Source of the DNA: Janthinobacterium lividum
GTDB taxonomy: Bacteria; Pseudomonadota; Gammaproteobacteria; Burkholderiales; Burkholderiaceae_D
Reading direction: 5' to 3'
NCBI RefSeq assembly: GCF_011601275.1
Contig: NZ_JAAOLY010000008.1
Location: 62,001-126,000, forward strand
DNA length: 64,000 nt
The notes under the pieces are model-generated. The model saw only the letters and a program-made list of their open reading frames with translations. It was not told the origin of the DNA and did no database searches. Made by a program: the position numbers and the translations under genes. Position 1 is the first letter of the stretch, and the number at the start of each line of letters is the position of its first letter. Positions 1 to 8,518 of this stretch are shown here, in pieces.

Positions 1-26
1 GAGAAGCAGGGATCTGAGCATGGCGC

Positions 27-827
27 TTAAAACCGGTAACCGAGGCCGCTGGACCAGGTGATGACGTTACGGCGTTCGATGAAGGGACTGTGGGCCGGCC
101 CGTTGCCCAGCCGCGTGCCCGTCACGGCGCTATTGAGCAGCCACTTGCTGCTCAGGGCCCAGTTCCAGTTGACGCCCATATCGACGGACGCGACACCGCC
201 GGCCGGACGGTAGTCGCGCGCGCCGCCGGCCGCCGCGCTGACGGCGTACAGCTCTTCCATCACGGCGCCGCTGGCCAGGGACACGCCGGCCGACAAGGTC
301 ACCGTGTGATGGGCCGCCAGCGAGGGCAGGGTCTTTTGCAGGCCGAGCTGGCCGCGCCAGCCGTGCGCGCTCGTGTCGTACATCAGGTTAGCCGTGACGC
401 GTGCCTGGTCGCTCAGGTAATAGCCGTAGAAGCCGCCCACGTCGGGCGAGCCCTTGATCCGCCGCGTGCCGCGCAGGCGCCGGCTGTCTTCCGGAGCGCG
501 CGCATTGCTGGCGGCCAGCAGCGGGCCGTATTCCACGCCCGGCGTGGCCGACAGGTGCATGCCCGCCACGCCGCTGGCCGAAACGAACAGGCCGTTGCTC
601 CACTGGACTTGCAGCAGCGGGCGCAGCACGGCGCCGCGCGGCGCGCCATCGTCCGTCGCCGAGCTGCCGGTGACAGCCGCCCCCACGTACATATCCCTGC
701 TCCCGTCGGGCATCATCAGCGCGCTGGCGCTGGTGCTGGCTTCCTCGGCCAGCGCCGGGGAGCAGGCAGCCAGCAGCAACAGCAGGGAAGAAAAACAGGG
801 GAAAAAACGGGGAGCGAACTTGTTCAT
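27..827 (-). CDS. MipA/OmpV family outer-membrane protein
   Basis: 266 aa, predicted outer-membrane beta-barrel of the MipA/OmpV family (in E. coli MipA is a scaffold linking murein synthase and hydrolase; many homologues are simply antibiotic- or stress-induced porin-like proteins). The N-terminus is a clear export signal with a leucine run (about residues 14-20). It ends in LAAC followed by SPALA, so cleavage by signal peptidase I after ALA or lipoprotein processing at the Cys are both possible. The C-terminus ends GLGYRF, the terminal-Phe barrel signature. AAAGGATG sits at good distance upstream of the ATG. It starts 9 bases after the stop of the upstream OMP gene on the same strand, so the two are probably one transcript, divergent from an RstAB-like pair that plausibly controls it. 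Confidence 0.85.
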   Translation of the reverse strand: MNKFAPRFFPCFSSLLLLLAACSPALAEEASTSASALMMPDGSRDMYVGAAVTGSSATDDGAPRGAVLRPLLQVQWSNGLFVSASGVAGMHLSATPGVEYGPLLAASNARAPEDSRRLRGTRRIKGSPDVGGFYGYYLSDQARVTANLMYDTSAHGWRGQLGLQKTLPSLAAHHTVTLSAGVSLASGAVMEELYAVSAAAGGARDYRPAGGVASVDMGVNWNWALSSKWLLNSAVTGTRLGNGPAHSPFIERRNVITWSSGLGYRF

Positions 828-836
828 GCCATCCTT

Positions 837-1415
837 TTAAAAGCCGAAGCGCACGCCGAGCGCCAGGCGGTTCATCGTGCTATTGAGTCCTTCGTATCTG
901 ACTTTCGGGGCGTGCTCCCATTCGAGTTGCAGCGCCACGTCCTTGCCGATCTGGTAGGCGGCTCCCACGCTCAGGTACAAGCCGGTCTTGTTGGCCGACT
1001 CGCCCGGCGGCGCGTTCTTGCCGGCGATGGAGAATTCGGCATGGCTGCGCGCCACGCCAGCCTTGCCGAACAGCGACCAGTCGTCGTTCAGCCGCCACGT
1101 GCCGCGCGCCGCCACATAGGCGGCACTATTGCGTACCTTGAGCTGGTAGCCGGGATCGAGGTCGAAGCTGGTCGCGCCGCCGCTGGCGCGATAGCCGCCT
1201 TCGATCGCCCAGGCCGGCGTCAGTTCGTAGCCGGCAAAGACGCCGAAGGGCACCGCCTTGCTGCTGGGGCCGCGCCGCGCCGTCGCGCCACCCTCGGCAC
1301 GCTCGATCTTGCCATCGCTGGACGGGCTGATGCTGGCGCCCACGTACAGGCCTTCAGCATGGACCATCGACGTGGCGGCGATGGCAAACAGGGTGCTGCA
1401 GACAATTTTTTTCAT
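837..1415 (-). CDS. Small outer-membrane beta-barrel protein (OmpA-like fold)
   Basis: About 192 aa. A cleavable signal peptide (MKKIVCSTLFAIAATSMVHA) precedes a mature chain starting EGLYVGASISP, typical of 8-stranded OmpA/OmpW-like barrels. The chain has alternating hydrophobic strands (FGVFAGYELTPAWAIEGGY, YVAARGTWRLNDDW) and ends in LGVRFGF, a C-terminal Phe barrel signal. The start was moved 14 codons downstream of the longest ORF so that the protein begins at the signal peptide. No ligand or specific function can be read. It is first in a likely two-gene operon with the MipA/OmpV gene, divergent from a two-component system. Confidence 0.8.
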   Translation of the reverse strand: MKKIVCSTLFAIAATSMVHAEGLYVGASISPSSDGKIERAEGGATARRGPSSKAVPFGVFAGYELTPAWAIEGGYRASGGATSFDLDPGYQLKVRNSAAYVAARGTWRLNDDWSLFGKAGVARSHAEFSIAGKNAPPGESANKTGLYLSVGAAYQIGKDVALQLEWEHAPKVRYEGLNSTMNRLALGVRFGF

Positions 1416-1482
1416 GTTCGGATTCCGGTTGAGGTAAGAGCTATCCATGTTAGGCAAACCTCGTGCCGGAATCCGCCCAGGT

Positions 1483-1544
1483 TTGTCCTTGAATTGTCCT
1501 TAATTTGTAGGCCCCGTTTGTATAGAAAGTGTACAAATGTGTAC
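1483..1544. promoter_or_regulatory. Phased direct repeats: candidate response-regulator box
   Basis: Between the divergent OMP operon and the RstA-like gene. TTGTCCTT occurs at 1483-1490 and again at 1494-1501, with a further TTGT at 1505: three repeats in 11-base phase. Closer to the regulator gene, GTGTAC occurs at 1529-1534 and 1539-1544 (10-base phase). Direct repeats about one helical turn apart are the usual binding pattern of OmpR/PhoP-family dimers. Assignment to the adjacent regulator is inference. Confidence 0.5.
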
Positions 1545-1617
1545 CTGATTGTCGAATATGCCACTTGCGCGCCGCGCTCCACTACAATACGCGACAAAAT
1601 GGCGGCGCGGAGGGGCG

Positions 1618-2295
1618 ATGCAACGTGTAATGCTGGTGGAGGACGATGCGCGGCTTGCCGCGCTGGTCAAGGAATACCTCGATGAATACGACTATGCGGT
1701 CGACGTGGTCACGCGTGGCGACCAGGCCGTGGCGCGCTTTCGCGACCTCCAGCCCGACCTGGTCATACTTGACTTGACCTTGCCCGGCGTCGATGGCCTG
1801 GTGGTGTGTCGCCAGCTGCGCCAGCTTAGTGCCGTGCCCATCCTGATACTCACCGCGCGCGAAGACACCTTCGACGAAGTATCGGGCCTGGAGCAGGGCG
1901 CCGACGATTACGTGAACAAGCCGGTCCAGCCCCGCGTGCTGCTGGCCCGCCTGCGCGCGCTGCAGCGGCGCGGCAGCGCGGCGGGCGGCAGCGACATCGT
2001 CATCGGCCAGTTGCGCGTGTCGCGCGAAAACCGCGCCGTGCACTGGCGCGGGCAGGAGATCGCCATGAACAGCGCCGAATTCAAGCTGTTCGCCATCCTG
2101 GCCGACGCCGCTGGCAAGGTCATGTCGCGCAACGACATCCTCGTGCGCATGCGCGGCATCGAATTCGATGGCCTCGACCGCAGCATCGACAACTGCATCT
2201 CGCGCTTGCGCCGCAAGTTCGACGACGGCGGCGCGGAACGCATCAAGACGGTGTGGGGCGAAGGCTATCTGCTCACGCCCTCCGCCTGGGAATGA
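1618..2295 (+). CDS. OmpR-family response regulator, RstA-like
   Basis: 225 aa. The N-terminal receiver has acidic residues EDD near residue 8, the phospho-acceptor Asp at residue 52 (ILDLTLPG), the Thr of ILTARE and the Lys of YVNKPVQP. A C-terminal winged-helix DNA-binding domain carries GIEFDGLDRSIDNCISRLRR, which closely resembles E. coli RstA (GIDYDGLDRSVDVAISRLR). The ATG at 1618 is preferred over the longer frame because GGAGGGG lies just upstream and the protein then begins at the receiver's first strand. Its stop overlaps the kinase start (ATGA), so the pair is translationally coupled. Likely targets are its own promoter and the divergent MipA operon. Confidence 0.9.
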   Translation: MQRVMLVEDDARLAALVKEYLDEYDYAVDVVTRGDQAVARFRDLQPDLVILDLTLPGVDGLVVCRQLRQLSAVPILILTAREDTFDEVSGLEQGADDYVNKPVQPRVLLARLRALQRRGSAAGGSDIVIGQLRVSRENRAVHWRGQEIAMNSAEFKLFAILADAAGKVMSRNDILVRMRGIEFDGLDRSIDNCISRLRRKFDDGGAERIKTVWGEGYLLTPSAWE

Positions 2296-3593
2296 ACCGT
2301 CTTTTCTGGCGTTTCGCGCTGCTGGTGGTGCTGGCCATCGCGCTGGCCAGCTGCGTCATCTACTTCACCTTCAGCCGCCTGTTTGGCGATCCGCTCGAGC
2401 ACATCGCGCGCGACCAGGCCGCCGGCCAGATCTTCCTGCTGGAGCAGTACATCGACCAGGCGCCCGCCGATGAATGGCTGCCGCGCCTGAACAAGGTGCG
2501 CGAAGTGTCGGACGTCGCGCTGGAATTGCAGCCCCTGTCCACCGTGCTGCCGGCGCTGCCGACCGAGGCGCGCGCGCAGCTGCTGCGGGGCGCCGTCGTG
2601 ATGGACGTGGGCGGCAAGGCTTTCTATCGCCGCGTGGACGCCACGGGCGCGCGCTATGCCGGCAGCGAGGACGATGTGCTCCACGCGCAAAACCTGCCCA
2701 TCGACGTCGGCCAGGCCCTGCGCATGGAGGCGATCCGCTTTGCCGTCATCGCGCTATGCCTGCTGCTGCCGCTGGGCTGGTGGACGCGCGCGCACGGGCG
2801 CAGCCTGGCCGCGCTGTCGCGCATGGCCGACGATTTCGGACAGGGCGACCTGGCGGCGCGGGCGCAGGTCAAGCCCGCGTCGAGCATCGCGCCGCTGGCT
2901 GGCCGCATCAACGAGATGGCCGAGCGCATCGGCTCCCTGCTGGAAGCGCGCCGGCATTTGCTGCTGTCGGTGTCGCACGAATTGCGCACGCCGATCGCGC
3001 GGCTGGAATTCGGCCTGGCGCTGCTGGACGAACGGCATGCGGGACTTGACCCGGCCCTGCGACGACGCATCGACGCCATGGGCGCCGATGTCGAGGAATT
3101 GAAAACGCTGGTCAACGAATTGCTTGGCCTGATGCAGCTCGATCACGCGCAAGCCTTGCCGCGCCAGCCGTTTGCCGTGGCGCCCTTGCTGCGCGACTGC
3201 ATGGCGGCCCTCCTGCCGCGGCAAGTGGACGCGGGCATCGCCGATGACCTGGGCGAATTGCGCGGCGATCCCCGCCTGCTGGCGCGCGCCATTGGCAACC
3301 TGCTCGGCAACGCGGCCAAATATGCCGTCGCGCGCATCGCGCTGTCGGCCGTGCGCGAAGGCGATGCGCTGCGCATCGTGATCGAGGATGATGGCCCCGG
3401 CATTCCCGCCGGCCAGCGCGAACAGGTATTCGCCCCGTTCTATCGGCTGGCCCGCGAGCAGGACCATGCGACCGCCGGCCACGGCCTGGGACTGGCGATT
3501 GCCGCCAGGGCCGTCGCGCTGCACGGCGGCGCCATCGCCATCGACGACTCGCCGCTGGGCGGCGCCCGCTTCACGATTTATATTCGGGCCTGA
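2292..3593 (+). CDS. Sensor histidine kinase, RstB-like
   Basis: 433 aa inner-membrane kinase partner of the preceding response regulator. TM1 is near residues 5-25. A periplasmic sensor segment of about 115 residues is followed by TM2 (AIRFAVIALCLLLPLGWW) and a HAMP-like linker. The phospho-acceptor His is at about residue 229 (SHELRTPIARLEF). The ATPase domain shows the N box (NLLGNAAKYA) and the G boxes DDGPGIP and GHGLGLAIA. The ATG overlaps the regulator stop. The signal is not deducible. The 3' end overlaps the convergent rhtA gene by 23 bases. Confidence 0.88.
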   Translation: MNRLFWRFALLVVLAIALASCVIYFTFSRLFGDPLEHIARDQAAGQIFLLEQYIDQAPADEWLPRLNKVREVSDVALELQPLSTVLPALPTEARAQLLRGAVVMDVGGKAFYRRVDATGARYAGSEDDVLHAQNLPIDVGQALRMEAIRFAVIALCLLLPLGWWTRAHGRSLAALSRMADDFGQGDLAARAQVKPASSIAPLAGRINEMAERIGSLLEARRHLLLSVSHELRTPIARLEFGLALLDERHAGLDPALRRRIDAMGADVEELKTLVNELLGLMQLDHAQALPRQPFAVAPLLRDCMAALLPRQVDAGIADDLGELRGDPRLLARAIGNLLGNAAKYAVARIALSAVREGDALRIVIEDDGPGIPAGQREQVFAPFYRLAREQDHATAGHGLGLAIAARAVALHGGAIAIDDSPLGGARFTIYIRA

Positions 3594-4467
3594 GCGCCGG
3601 CGCAGCGCGTCTTTGGCGCTGCGCCATGTACGAACTGCCCATCGACGCGGCCATGATCATGGCAATCGCCAGCCATTGTCCGGCGCCCAGGCGCTCGTCG
3701 AGCAGGATGTACGCGAGCATGGCGGCCACGGCCGGTTCCATGCTGCTCATGATGCCGAACGCTTGCGGCGTCAGCCGCTTCAGGGCCACCATTTCCAGCG
3801 AAATCGGGATGGCGCTGGAAATGAGGGCCACGCCCAGGCCCACGCCCAGCACGACGGGCGAGAGCAGGGCGGCGCCGCTGTGCATCACGCCGACGGGCAC
3901 GACCACCAGCGCGGCCATGGCCAGGCCCAGCGACACGGAGTGGCCCGCATGCAGATGGCTGGCGCGCTTGCCGAAGACGATGTACGAAGCCCAGCACGCG
4001 GCGGCGCTCAGGGCGAACAGCACGCCCGTGGGATCGAGCTTGCTGACGTCGTGGCCGAGCGGCAGCAGCAGCGCCAGTCCCGCCACGGCCAGCGCCACCC
4101 AGACGAAGTCGAGCGCACGTCGCGAGGCCAGCAGCGCCACGGCCAGCGGGCCGGAAAACTCGATGGCCACGGCGATGCCGAAGGGAATCGTGCGCAGCGC
4201 CATATAGAAGCACAGGTTCGTCAAGCCCAGCGCCCCGCCGTACAGGACCACGGTGCGCAGGTCGGCACGGCTCAGCTGCCAGCGCCACGGGCGCCAGAAC
4301 AGCAACAACAGCAAGGCGGAAAAACCCACGCGCACGGCCGTCGTGCCTTGTGCGCCCACCAGCGGAAACAGGCTGTGCTTGGCCCATGAAGTGCCCAGTC
4401 CCAGGCAGGTGACGGAGCCGAGGATGGCCAGCAGGGGAATCAGCGAGGAATAGCGGCGTAATGGCAT
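3571..4467 (-). CDS. rhtA: Threonine/homoserine exporter RhtA-like (EamA family)
   Basis: 298 aa with ten hydrophobic segments, as two EamA repeats. It matches E. coli RhtA in length and in characteristic stretches: LFPLVGAQGTTAVR, GIAVAIEFSGPLAVAL, DFVWVALAVAGL, LLPLGHDVSKLDPTG, ISLEMVALKRL and SMEPAVAA. RhtA exports threonine, homoserine and related amino acids. It is divergent from an Lrp/AsnC regulator, a common arrangement for amino-acid exporters, so regulation by an amino-acid-sensing Lrp protein is likely. No strong Shine-Dalgarno is visible before the ATG. Confidence 0.85.
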   Translation of the reverse strand: MPLRRYSSLIPLLAILGSVTCLGLGTSWAKHSLFPLVGAQGTTAVRVGFSALLLLLFWRPWRWQLSRADLRTVVLYGGALGLTNLCFYMALRTIPFGIAVAIEFSGPLAVALLASRRALDFVWVALAVAGLALLLPLGHDVSKLDPTGVLFALSAAACWASYIVFGKRASHLHAGHSVSLGLAMAALVVVPVGVMHSGAALLSPVVLGVGLGVALISSAIPISLEMVALKRLTPQAFGIMSSMEPAVAAMLAYILLDERLGAGQWLAIAMIMAASMGSSYMAQRQRRAAPALRPEYKS

Positions 4468-4494
4468 GGAGATAAAAGGCTTGATATCGGAATA

Positions 4495-4560
4495 GCGAAA
4501 GTTTATTGTGTCTGCTCCGAGTTTTGCACTGCATTTTGACCCTCATGACGCAACTTTCGC
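4495..4560. promoter_or_regulatory. Inverted repeat in rhtA/Lrp divergent promoter region
   Basis: GCGAAAGT at 4495-4502 is repeated in inverted form as ACTTTCGC at 4553-4560, the second arm lying just inside the Lrp gene start. The AT-rich interval between the divergent starts (4468-4544) must hold both promoters. Lrp/AsnC proteins typically bind several degenerate sites there, so the pair could be an autoregulatory site. Eight-base arms 50 bases apart could also be chance. Confidence 0.3.
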
Positions 4561-5033
4561 TCACACCCTCCGTCACGCTCGACGCCTTCGACCTGGCCAT
4601 CCTCGACATCTTGCAGCGCGATAACACCACCTCGCAACGCGAAATCGCCCAGGCCGTGCATTTGTCGGCGCCGGCCGTGCAGCGGCGCATCCGGCGCCTG
4701 CGCGAGAGCGGTGTGATCCGCCATGAAGTGGCCGTGCTCGACGCGAGCCGCCTGGGCCGTCCCTTGACGCTGACGGTGGAAGTGCATCTGCACGACGAAC
4801 ACCCGCAGCGCACGGCCGGCATGCGCGCGCGCATCATGGCCGAGCCTGCCATCCAGCAGTGCTACGGGATTACTGGCGAGGCCGATTACCTGCTGATCAT
4901 TACCGCCAGCAGCATGGCCGAATACGAGGCGCTGACGGAGCGCCTGTTCGGCGGCGACGACAATATCCGCCGCTACCGCACGTCGGTGGCATTGACTTGC
5001 CTGAAGATGGGCTTGCACGTGCCGCTGGGGTAG
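4545..5033 (+). CDS. Lrp/AsnC family transcriptional regulator
   Basis: 162 aa from the chosen ATG. An N-terminal AsnC-type helix-turn-helix (LDAFDLAILDILQRDNTTSQ, then REIAQAVHLSAPAVQRRIRR, residues about 10-55) precedes a C-terminal RAM/ligand-binding domain (LTLTVEVHLHDEH through TGEADYLLIITASSM and the YRTSVAL strand). Such proteins sense amino acids and usually control a neighbouring transporter, here the divergent rhtA. The start was set at MTQLSLTPSV because the 13 upstream codons lie in the promoter region and show no coding character. Confidence 0.88.
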   Translation: MTQLSLTPSVTLDAFDLAILDILQRDNTTSQREIAQAVHLSAPAVQRRIRRLRESGVIRHEVAVLDASRLGRPLTLTVEVHLHDEHPQRTAGMRARIMAEPAIQQCYGITGEADYLLIITASSMAEYEALTERLFGGDDNIRRYRTSVALTCLKMGLHVPLG

Positions 5034-5036
5034 GGC

Positions 5037-5573
5037 TTACTGCTCGTCGCGCTCGGCGTCGCGTTCGCGGCAGCTCAATGACGCGTAATGGCCTTTCGGC
5101 AGCCGGGCCTTGATGGCAACCTCGCTCAGCGCATGTTGCACATCGACGGGGTCGGTCAGGGTGCAGCGCTGGGCGCTGGCGAACGCTTGCAGCTTCTGCG
5201 TGCTGCCGCGCACCTTCACCGTCACGCCGGCCCCGGGGCTGACGCAGCAGCCTATGTATTGCGTGATGTATTCCTCTTCGATGAGCACCAGTCCATGTCC
5301 CATGAAGCTGGCCGGCTTCTTCAGCAGGTAGTAATCGGTGTAGTCAAAGCGCTGGTCGGGGCGTTTGCCGATATAGCCTTCGTGTACGTAAGCCTGGATC
5401 GCCTTGCCGGAAGTGCCGGCTCGTTCCGTCGTGCCCTTTTTCAGGTGCAGCGCGTGGATCAGGTCGCTTTCAAGTCCGGGATCGGCAGCGGCGCTGGCAC
5501 AGCAGGTCGCCAGCAGAAGAGCGCCCAGCAGGCGGCGGGTGCGGCATTCAGGCATGGGGTGGATTGCTTGCAT
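5037..5573 (-). CDS. Hypothetical exported protein
   Basis: 178 aa from ATG 5573 (an alternative ATG at 5555 gives MPECRTRRLL). It has an Arg-containing n-region, a hydrophobic core (LLGALLLATCCASAAA) and an Ala-rich cleavage site, so it is probably periplasmic. The mature part has a CC pair (YIGCCVSPGAGVTVKV) and two further Cys (QRC, LSC) that could form disulfides. I do not recognise the family. It is convergent with the Lrp gene and divergent from the glutaredoxin-like gene. Neither start has a good ribosome binding site. Confidence 0.6.
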   Translation of the reverse strand: MQAIHPMPECRTRRLLGALLLATCCASAAADPGLESDLIHALHLKKGTTERAGTSGKAIQAYVHEGYIGKRPDQRFDYTDYYLLKKPASFMGHGLVLIEEEYITQYIGCCVSPGAGVTVKVRGSTQKLQAFASAQRCTLTDPVDVQHALSEVAIKARLPKGHYASLSCRERDAERDEQ

Positions 5574-5690
5574 ATATTTGACGCGAATTTGACGAGAAGG
5601 GGAGGTGGGGCGCAGTGTAGCCCACGCCGGCCTGTGTGCGTGGCACAATGCGTGATCCGCACGCCACGTGCCACTGACCCCAGGACTTTC

Positions 5691-6074
5691 ATGACCCGCG
5701 CCATCCTTGACCAAGCCCAGATTCATCCCGCCGCCCGCCCCCTGATCGGCAGCAAGCACAAGGACATCGTGCGCGAGGTGCAGGCGGCCATCGCCGCGCA
5801 CCAGGTGGTGGTGGTCGGCATGGCGCTCAATCCGTTTCCGCGCAAGGCGCGCAAGATCCTCGACGTGCTGGGCACGCCTTACCAGTACCTGCAATACGGC
5901 AGCTATTTGAGCCAGTGGCACCGCCGCAATGCCCTGAAAATGTGGACGGGCTGGCCGACGTTTCCCATGGTCTTTGTCAACGGCGTGCTCATTGGCGGCG
6001 CCAGCGAGCTGCAAAAGCTCGTGGAAAATGGCGAGCTCAGCGCCATGCTGGCAAAGAAAGTGCGTGAGTTCTGA
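5691..6074 (+). CDS. Glutaredoxin-fold protein lacking all cysteines
   Basis: 127 aa. It shows the monothiol (Grx4/GrxD) layout: a central strand VVVVGMALNPFPRKARKILD where Grx4 has its CGFS active site, then LGTPYQYLQYG, then WPTFPMVFVNGVLIGGASEL, corresponding to the WPTFPQ...GGCD glutathione/Fe-S-binding segment. The active-site Cys is replaced (NPFP instead of CGFS), the Cys after GG is Ala, and no cysteine occurs anywhere in the protein. It therefore cannot do thiol chemistry or ligate Fe-S through its own Cys. The start at ATG 5691 fits the family N-terminus; the longer ORF upstream is antisense to the neighbouring gene. Confidence 0.85.
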   Translation: MTRAILDQAQIHPAARPLIGSKHKDIVREVQAAIAAHQVVVVGMALNPFPRKARKILDVLGTPYQYLQYGSYLSQWHRRNALKMWTGWPTFPMVFVNGVLIGGASELQKLVENGELSAMLAKKVREF

Positions 6075-6092
6075 GCATCGCAGGGCCAGTCT

Positions 6093-7460
6093 CTAGCGTG
6101 CCTTGATCTGGCCAAAACTGATGAGGGCGCCGATGCCGAGTGCGATACCGGCCAGTAGCAGCGCGACATGCATGCCGGCCAGCAGGTGTGCCGCGCCGCC
6201 AGCGACCAGCGAGCCGAATACTCCGACGCCGATCACCCCGCCCGTCTGGCGCGCGGCGTTCAGCGCGCCAGAGGCGATCCCCGTGCGTTGCTTGTCGGCA
6301 GTGGCGAGTACGGCCGTCGTCATGGCGGGAACCGTCAGCGCGACACCGACCCCGGCCGCCAGCAGCGGGCCGACGATGACGCCATACGGCGTGGACGCGC
6401 CAATGCCGGCCAGCGCCAGATAGCCGCAGGCGGCCAGCGCTTGCCCCATCACCATGGGCAGCCGGGGGCCGTAGCGCGCCGTCAGCCGGCCAGACAGCAG
6501 ATTGGCGAGCGTGACCAGCGCCGTCATCGGCAGGAAAGCCAGCCCGGTCATCAATGGCGTATACCCCTTCGTCGTCTGGAAAAACAGGCTGAACACGAAC
6601 ATCAGGCCGTAGTAGGCGAAGTTGGTGAGCAGTCCGACGGCGCAGGAAGCGCTCATCACTGGCGAGCGGAACAAGGCAAGCGGCAGCATCGGGTCGGCGC
6701 CCCGCGCTTCGACCAGGATGAACAGGGCGCCCGCCACGACGAAGCAGGCAAAACCGGACAGCACCAGCGGGTGCGTCCAGCCCAGTGCGCCGCTTTCGAT
6801 AAAACCGAGGGTGAGCCCGCCCAGCGCGAGAATCGCCAGCACTTGCCCGCCCAGGTCCAGGCCCCGTCCGGATGACTTTGAACCCGATGGCGCGTAGGCC
6901 AGGGTCAGGCAGATGCCCACGAGCCCCAGTGGCAGGTTGAGCAGGAAAATGCTGGGCCAGTCGAAACGGTCGACCATGATGCCGCCAACCACGGGCCCGG
7001 CCGCCAGCGCCAGGCCGCCCACGCCCGCCCAGATGCTCACGGCGCGCGCACGCGCGGCCGCTTCCGGAAAGCTGGCGCTCAGCAAGGCCAGCGAGGCCGG
7101 CACGCACAGCGCCGCCCCCACTCCCTGGGCGACCCGGCCGGCAATCAGGGCGCCGATGGTGTCTGCCATGCCGCAGGCCAGCGATGCCACGGTAAACAGG
7201 GCAAAGCCCATGACGAAGATGCGTCTGGCGCCGTAACGGTCGCCGATGGCGCCGGCCGTCAGCAGCAGGCTGGCAAAGACCAGGGTGTAGGCATTGATGA
7301 TCCATTGCAAGCCGGTCACGTCGGTGCCCAGCGAAGCCTGGATGCGTTCCAGCGCCACGTTGACGACTGTGACATCGAGGATGACGAGCACGAAGCCCAG
7401 GCTGGTGGCGAACAGGGTCAGGCGTGGAGATACGGCGTGCCGCGGTGTCAGGGTAGGCAT
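6093..7460 (-). CDS. MFS drug:H+ antiporter, DHA2 (EmrB/QacA) type
   Basis: 455 aa with about 14 hydrophobic segments. The DHA2 signature motif near TM1 is present (LVILDVTVVNVALERIQ), along with motif A-like GAIGDRYGARRIF and motif C-like GPVVGGIMVDRF. Likely a proton-driven efflux pump for toxic compounds; the substrate cannot be read. The start at MPTLTPRHAV is chosen from family N-termini, though no good Shine-Dalgarno precedes it. It is divergent from a LysR regulator across a 140-base gap, which is probably its control region. Confidence 0.85.
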   Translation of the reverse strand: MPTLTPRHAVSPRLTLFATSLGFVLVILDVTVVNVALERIQASLGTDVTGLQWIINAYTLVFASLLLTAGAIGDRYGARRIFVMGFALFTVASLACGMADTIGALIAGRVAQGVGAALCVPASLALLSASFPEAAARARAVSIWAGVGGLALAAGPVVGGIMVDRFDWPSIFLLNLPLGLVGICLTLAYAPSGSKSSGRGLDLGGQVLAILALGGLTLGFIESGALGWTHPLVLSGFACFVVAGALFILVEARGADPMLPLALFRSPVMSASCAVGLLTNFAYYGLMFVFSLFFQTTKGYTPLMTGLAFLPMTALVTLANLLSGRLTARYGPRLPMVMGQALAACGYLALAGIGASTPYGVIVGPLLAAGVGVALTVPAMTTAVLATADKQRTGIASGALNAARQTGGVIGVGVFGSLVAGGAAHLLAGMHVALLLAGIALGIGALISFGQIKAR

Positions 7461-7600
7461 GAGAAGGAAGTCCCGAAGAGGGTGTTCTGATTGATGGGAG
7501 TCGTCGCGAAAAACGCCGACTGGTTCCGCTCTCATTGTATTGCCTTGAAAAATTAGATAAACTGGCTTTTTATTGTTTGACTACCTAGAAAATATTGGCA

Positions 7601-8518
7601 ATGGATATCTTCAAGGCGATGACCATCTTCATCCGTGTCGTCGATACGGGCAGCTTGACGGCCGCGGCGGCGCAATGCGACCTGTCGCCCACGATGGTGG
7701 GCAATCATCTGCAGGCGCTGGAGGAGCATCTCGGCACGCGCCTCATCAACCGCACCACGCGGCGCCAGCACCTGACGGAATTCGGTAAGGCGTATTACGA
7801 ACGCTGCATGGAGATCCTCGGCCTCGTCGGCGATGCCGAGGCGCTGGCGCTGGAAACGCAAAGCAGCCCGAAGGGGCGGCTGCGCGTGACCGCCTCCGCG
7901 ACATTCGGCACGGAACGGCTGATCCCAGCGCTTGCCGACTATACGGCGCGCTATCCCAAGGTGGATATCGACGTGGTCGTCACGGACACCGTGGTGGACC
8001 TGGCCGAGGATGGCTTCGAGGCGGCGATCCGCCTCGGCAACCTTGGCGACCAGCACGGGGCCGACCTGGTGGCCCGCCCGCTGGCGCCGTATCATTTGAT
8101 GCTGTGCGCCGCACCGGCGTATCTGGCGCAGCACGGTGAGCCGCGGCGGCCCGAGGATCTGGCGCAGCACAATTGCCTGGCCTATGTCTATTCCTCGCGC
8201 TCCGAGTGGCGTTCGGCACAGCCATCCTGGCGCATGACGGGGCCGGAGGGCGACATCAGCGTGCCGATTGCGGGCCGGATGCGGGTCGACAGCGCGCAAG
8301 GCTTGCGACGGGCGGCGCTGGCCGGCATGGGAATCGTCATGTTGCCCGAGATTATGCTGTCACAGGATATCGCTGACGGGCATCTGGTACGCCTGCTGCA
8401 CGGCTACACGCCGCCCAGCCGGCCCTTGCATCTCATCTATCTGCGCGACCGGCGCATGTCGTCCAAGCTGCGCAGCTTCGTTGATTTCGTGGTGGAGCGG
8501 TTTGGCGCGGCCTTATGA
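7601..8518 (+). CDS. LysR-family transcriptional regulator
   Basis: 305 aa. An N-terminal winged HTH (MDIFKAMTIFIRVVDTGSLT, TMVGNHLQALEEHLGTRLIN, residues 1-60) is followed by a LysR substrate-binding domain (GRLRVTASATFGTERLIPAL onward). The subgroup resembles the PecT/DhcR-like regulators, which often control a divergent MFS pump, as here. ATG 7601 is used rather than the in-frame TTG two codons upstream. Effector unknown. Its 3' end overlaps the convergent DUF3820 gene by 6 bases. Confidence 0.88.
   Translation: MDIFKAMTIFIRVVDTGSLTAAAAQCDLSPTMVGNHLQALEEHLGTRLINRTTRRQHLTEFGKAYYERCMEILGLVGDAEALALETQSSPKGRLRVTASATFGTERLIPALADYTARYPKVDIDVVVTDTVVDLAEDGFEAAIRLGNLGDQHGADLVARPLAPYHLMLCAAPAYLAQHGEPRRPEDLAQHNCLAYVYSSRSEWRSAQPSWRMTGPEGDISVPIAGRMRVDSAQGLRRAALAGMGIVMLPEIMLSQDIADGHLVRLLHGYTPPSRPLHLIYLRDRRMSSKLRSFVDFVVERFGAAL

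Noticed and set aside
90..1685. 531-codon + strand ORF opposite the OMP genes
   Set aside because: Antisense shadow in GC-rich DNA: rich in Ala, Arg, His and Gly, no domain, and both opposite-strand genes have signal peptides, barrel ends and ribosome binding sites.
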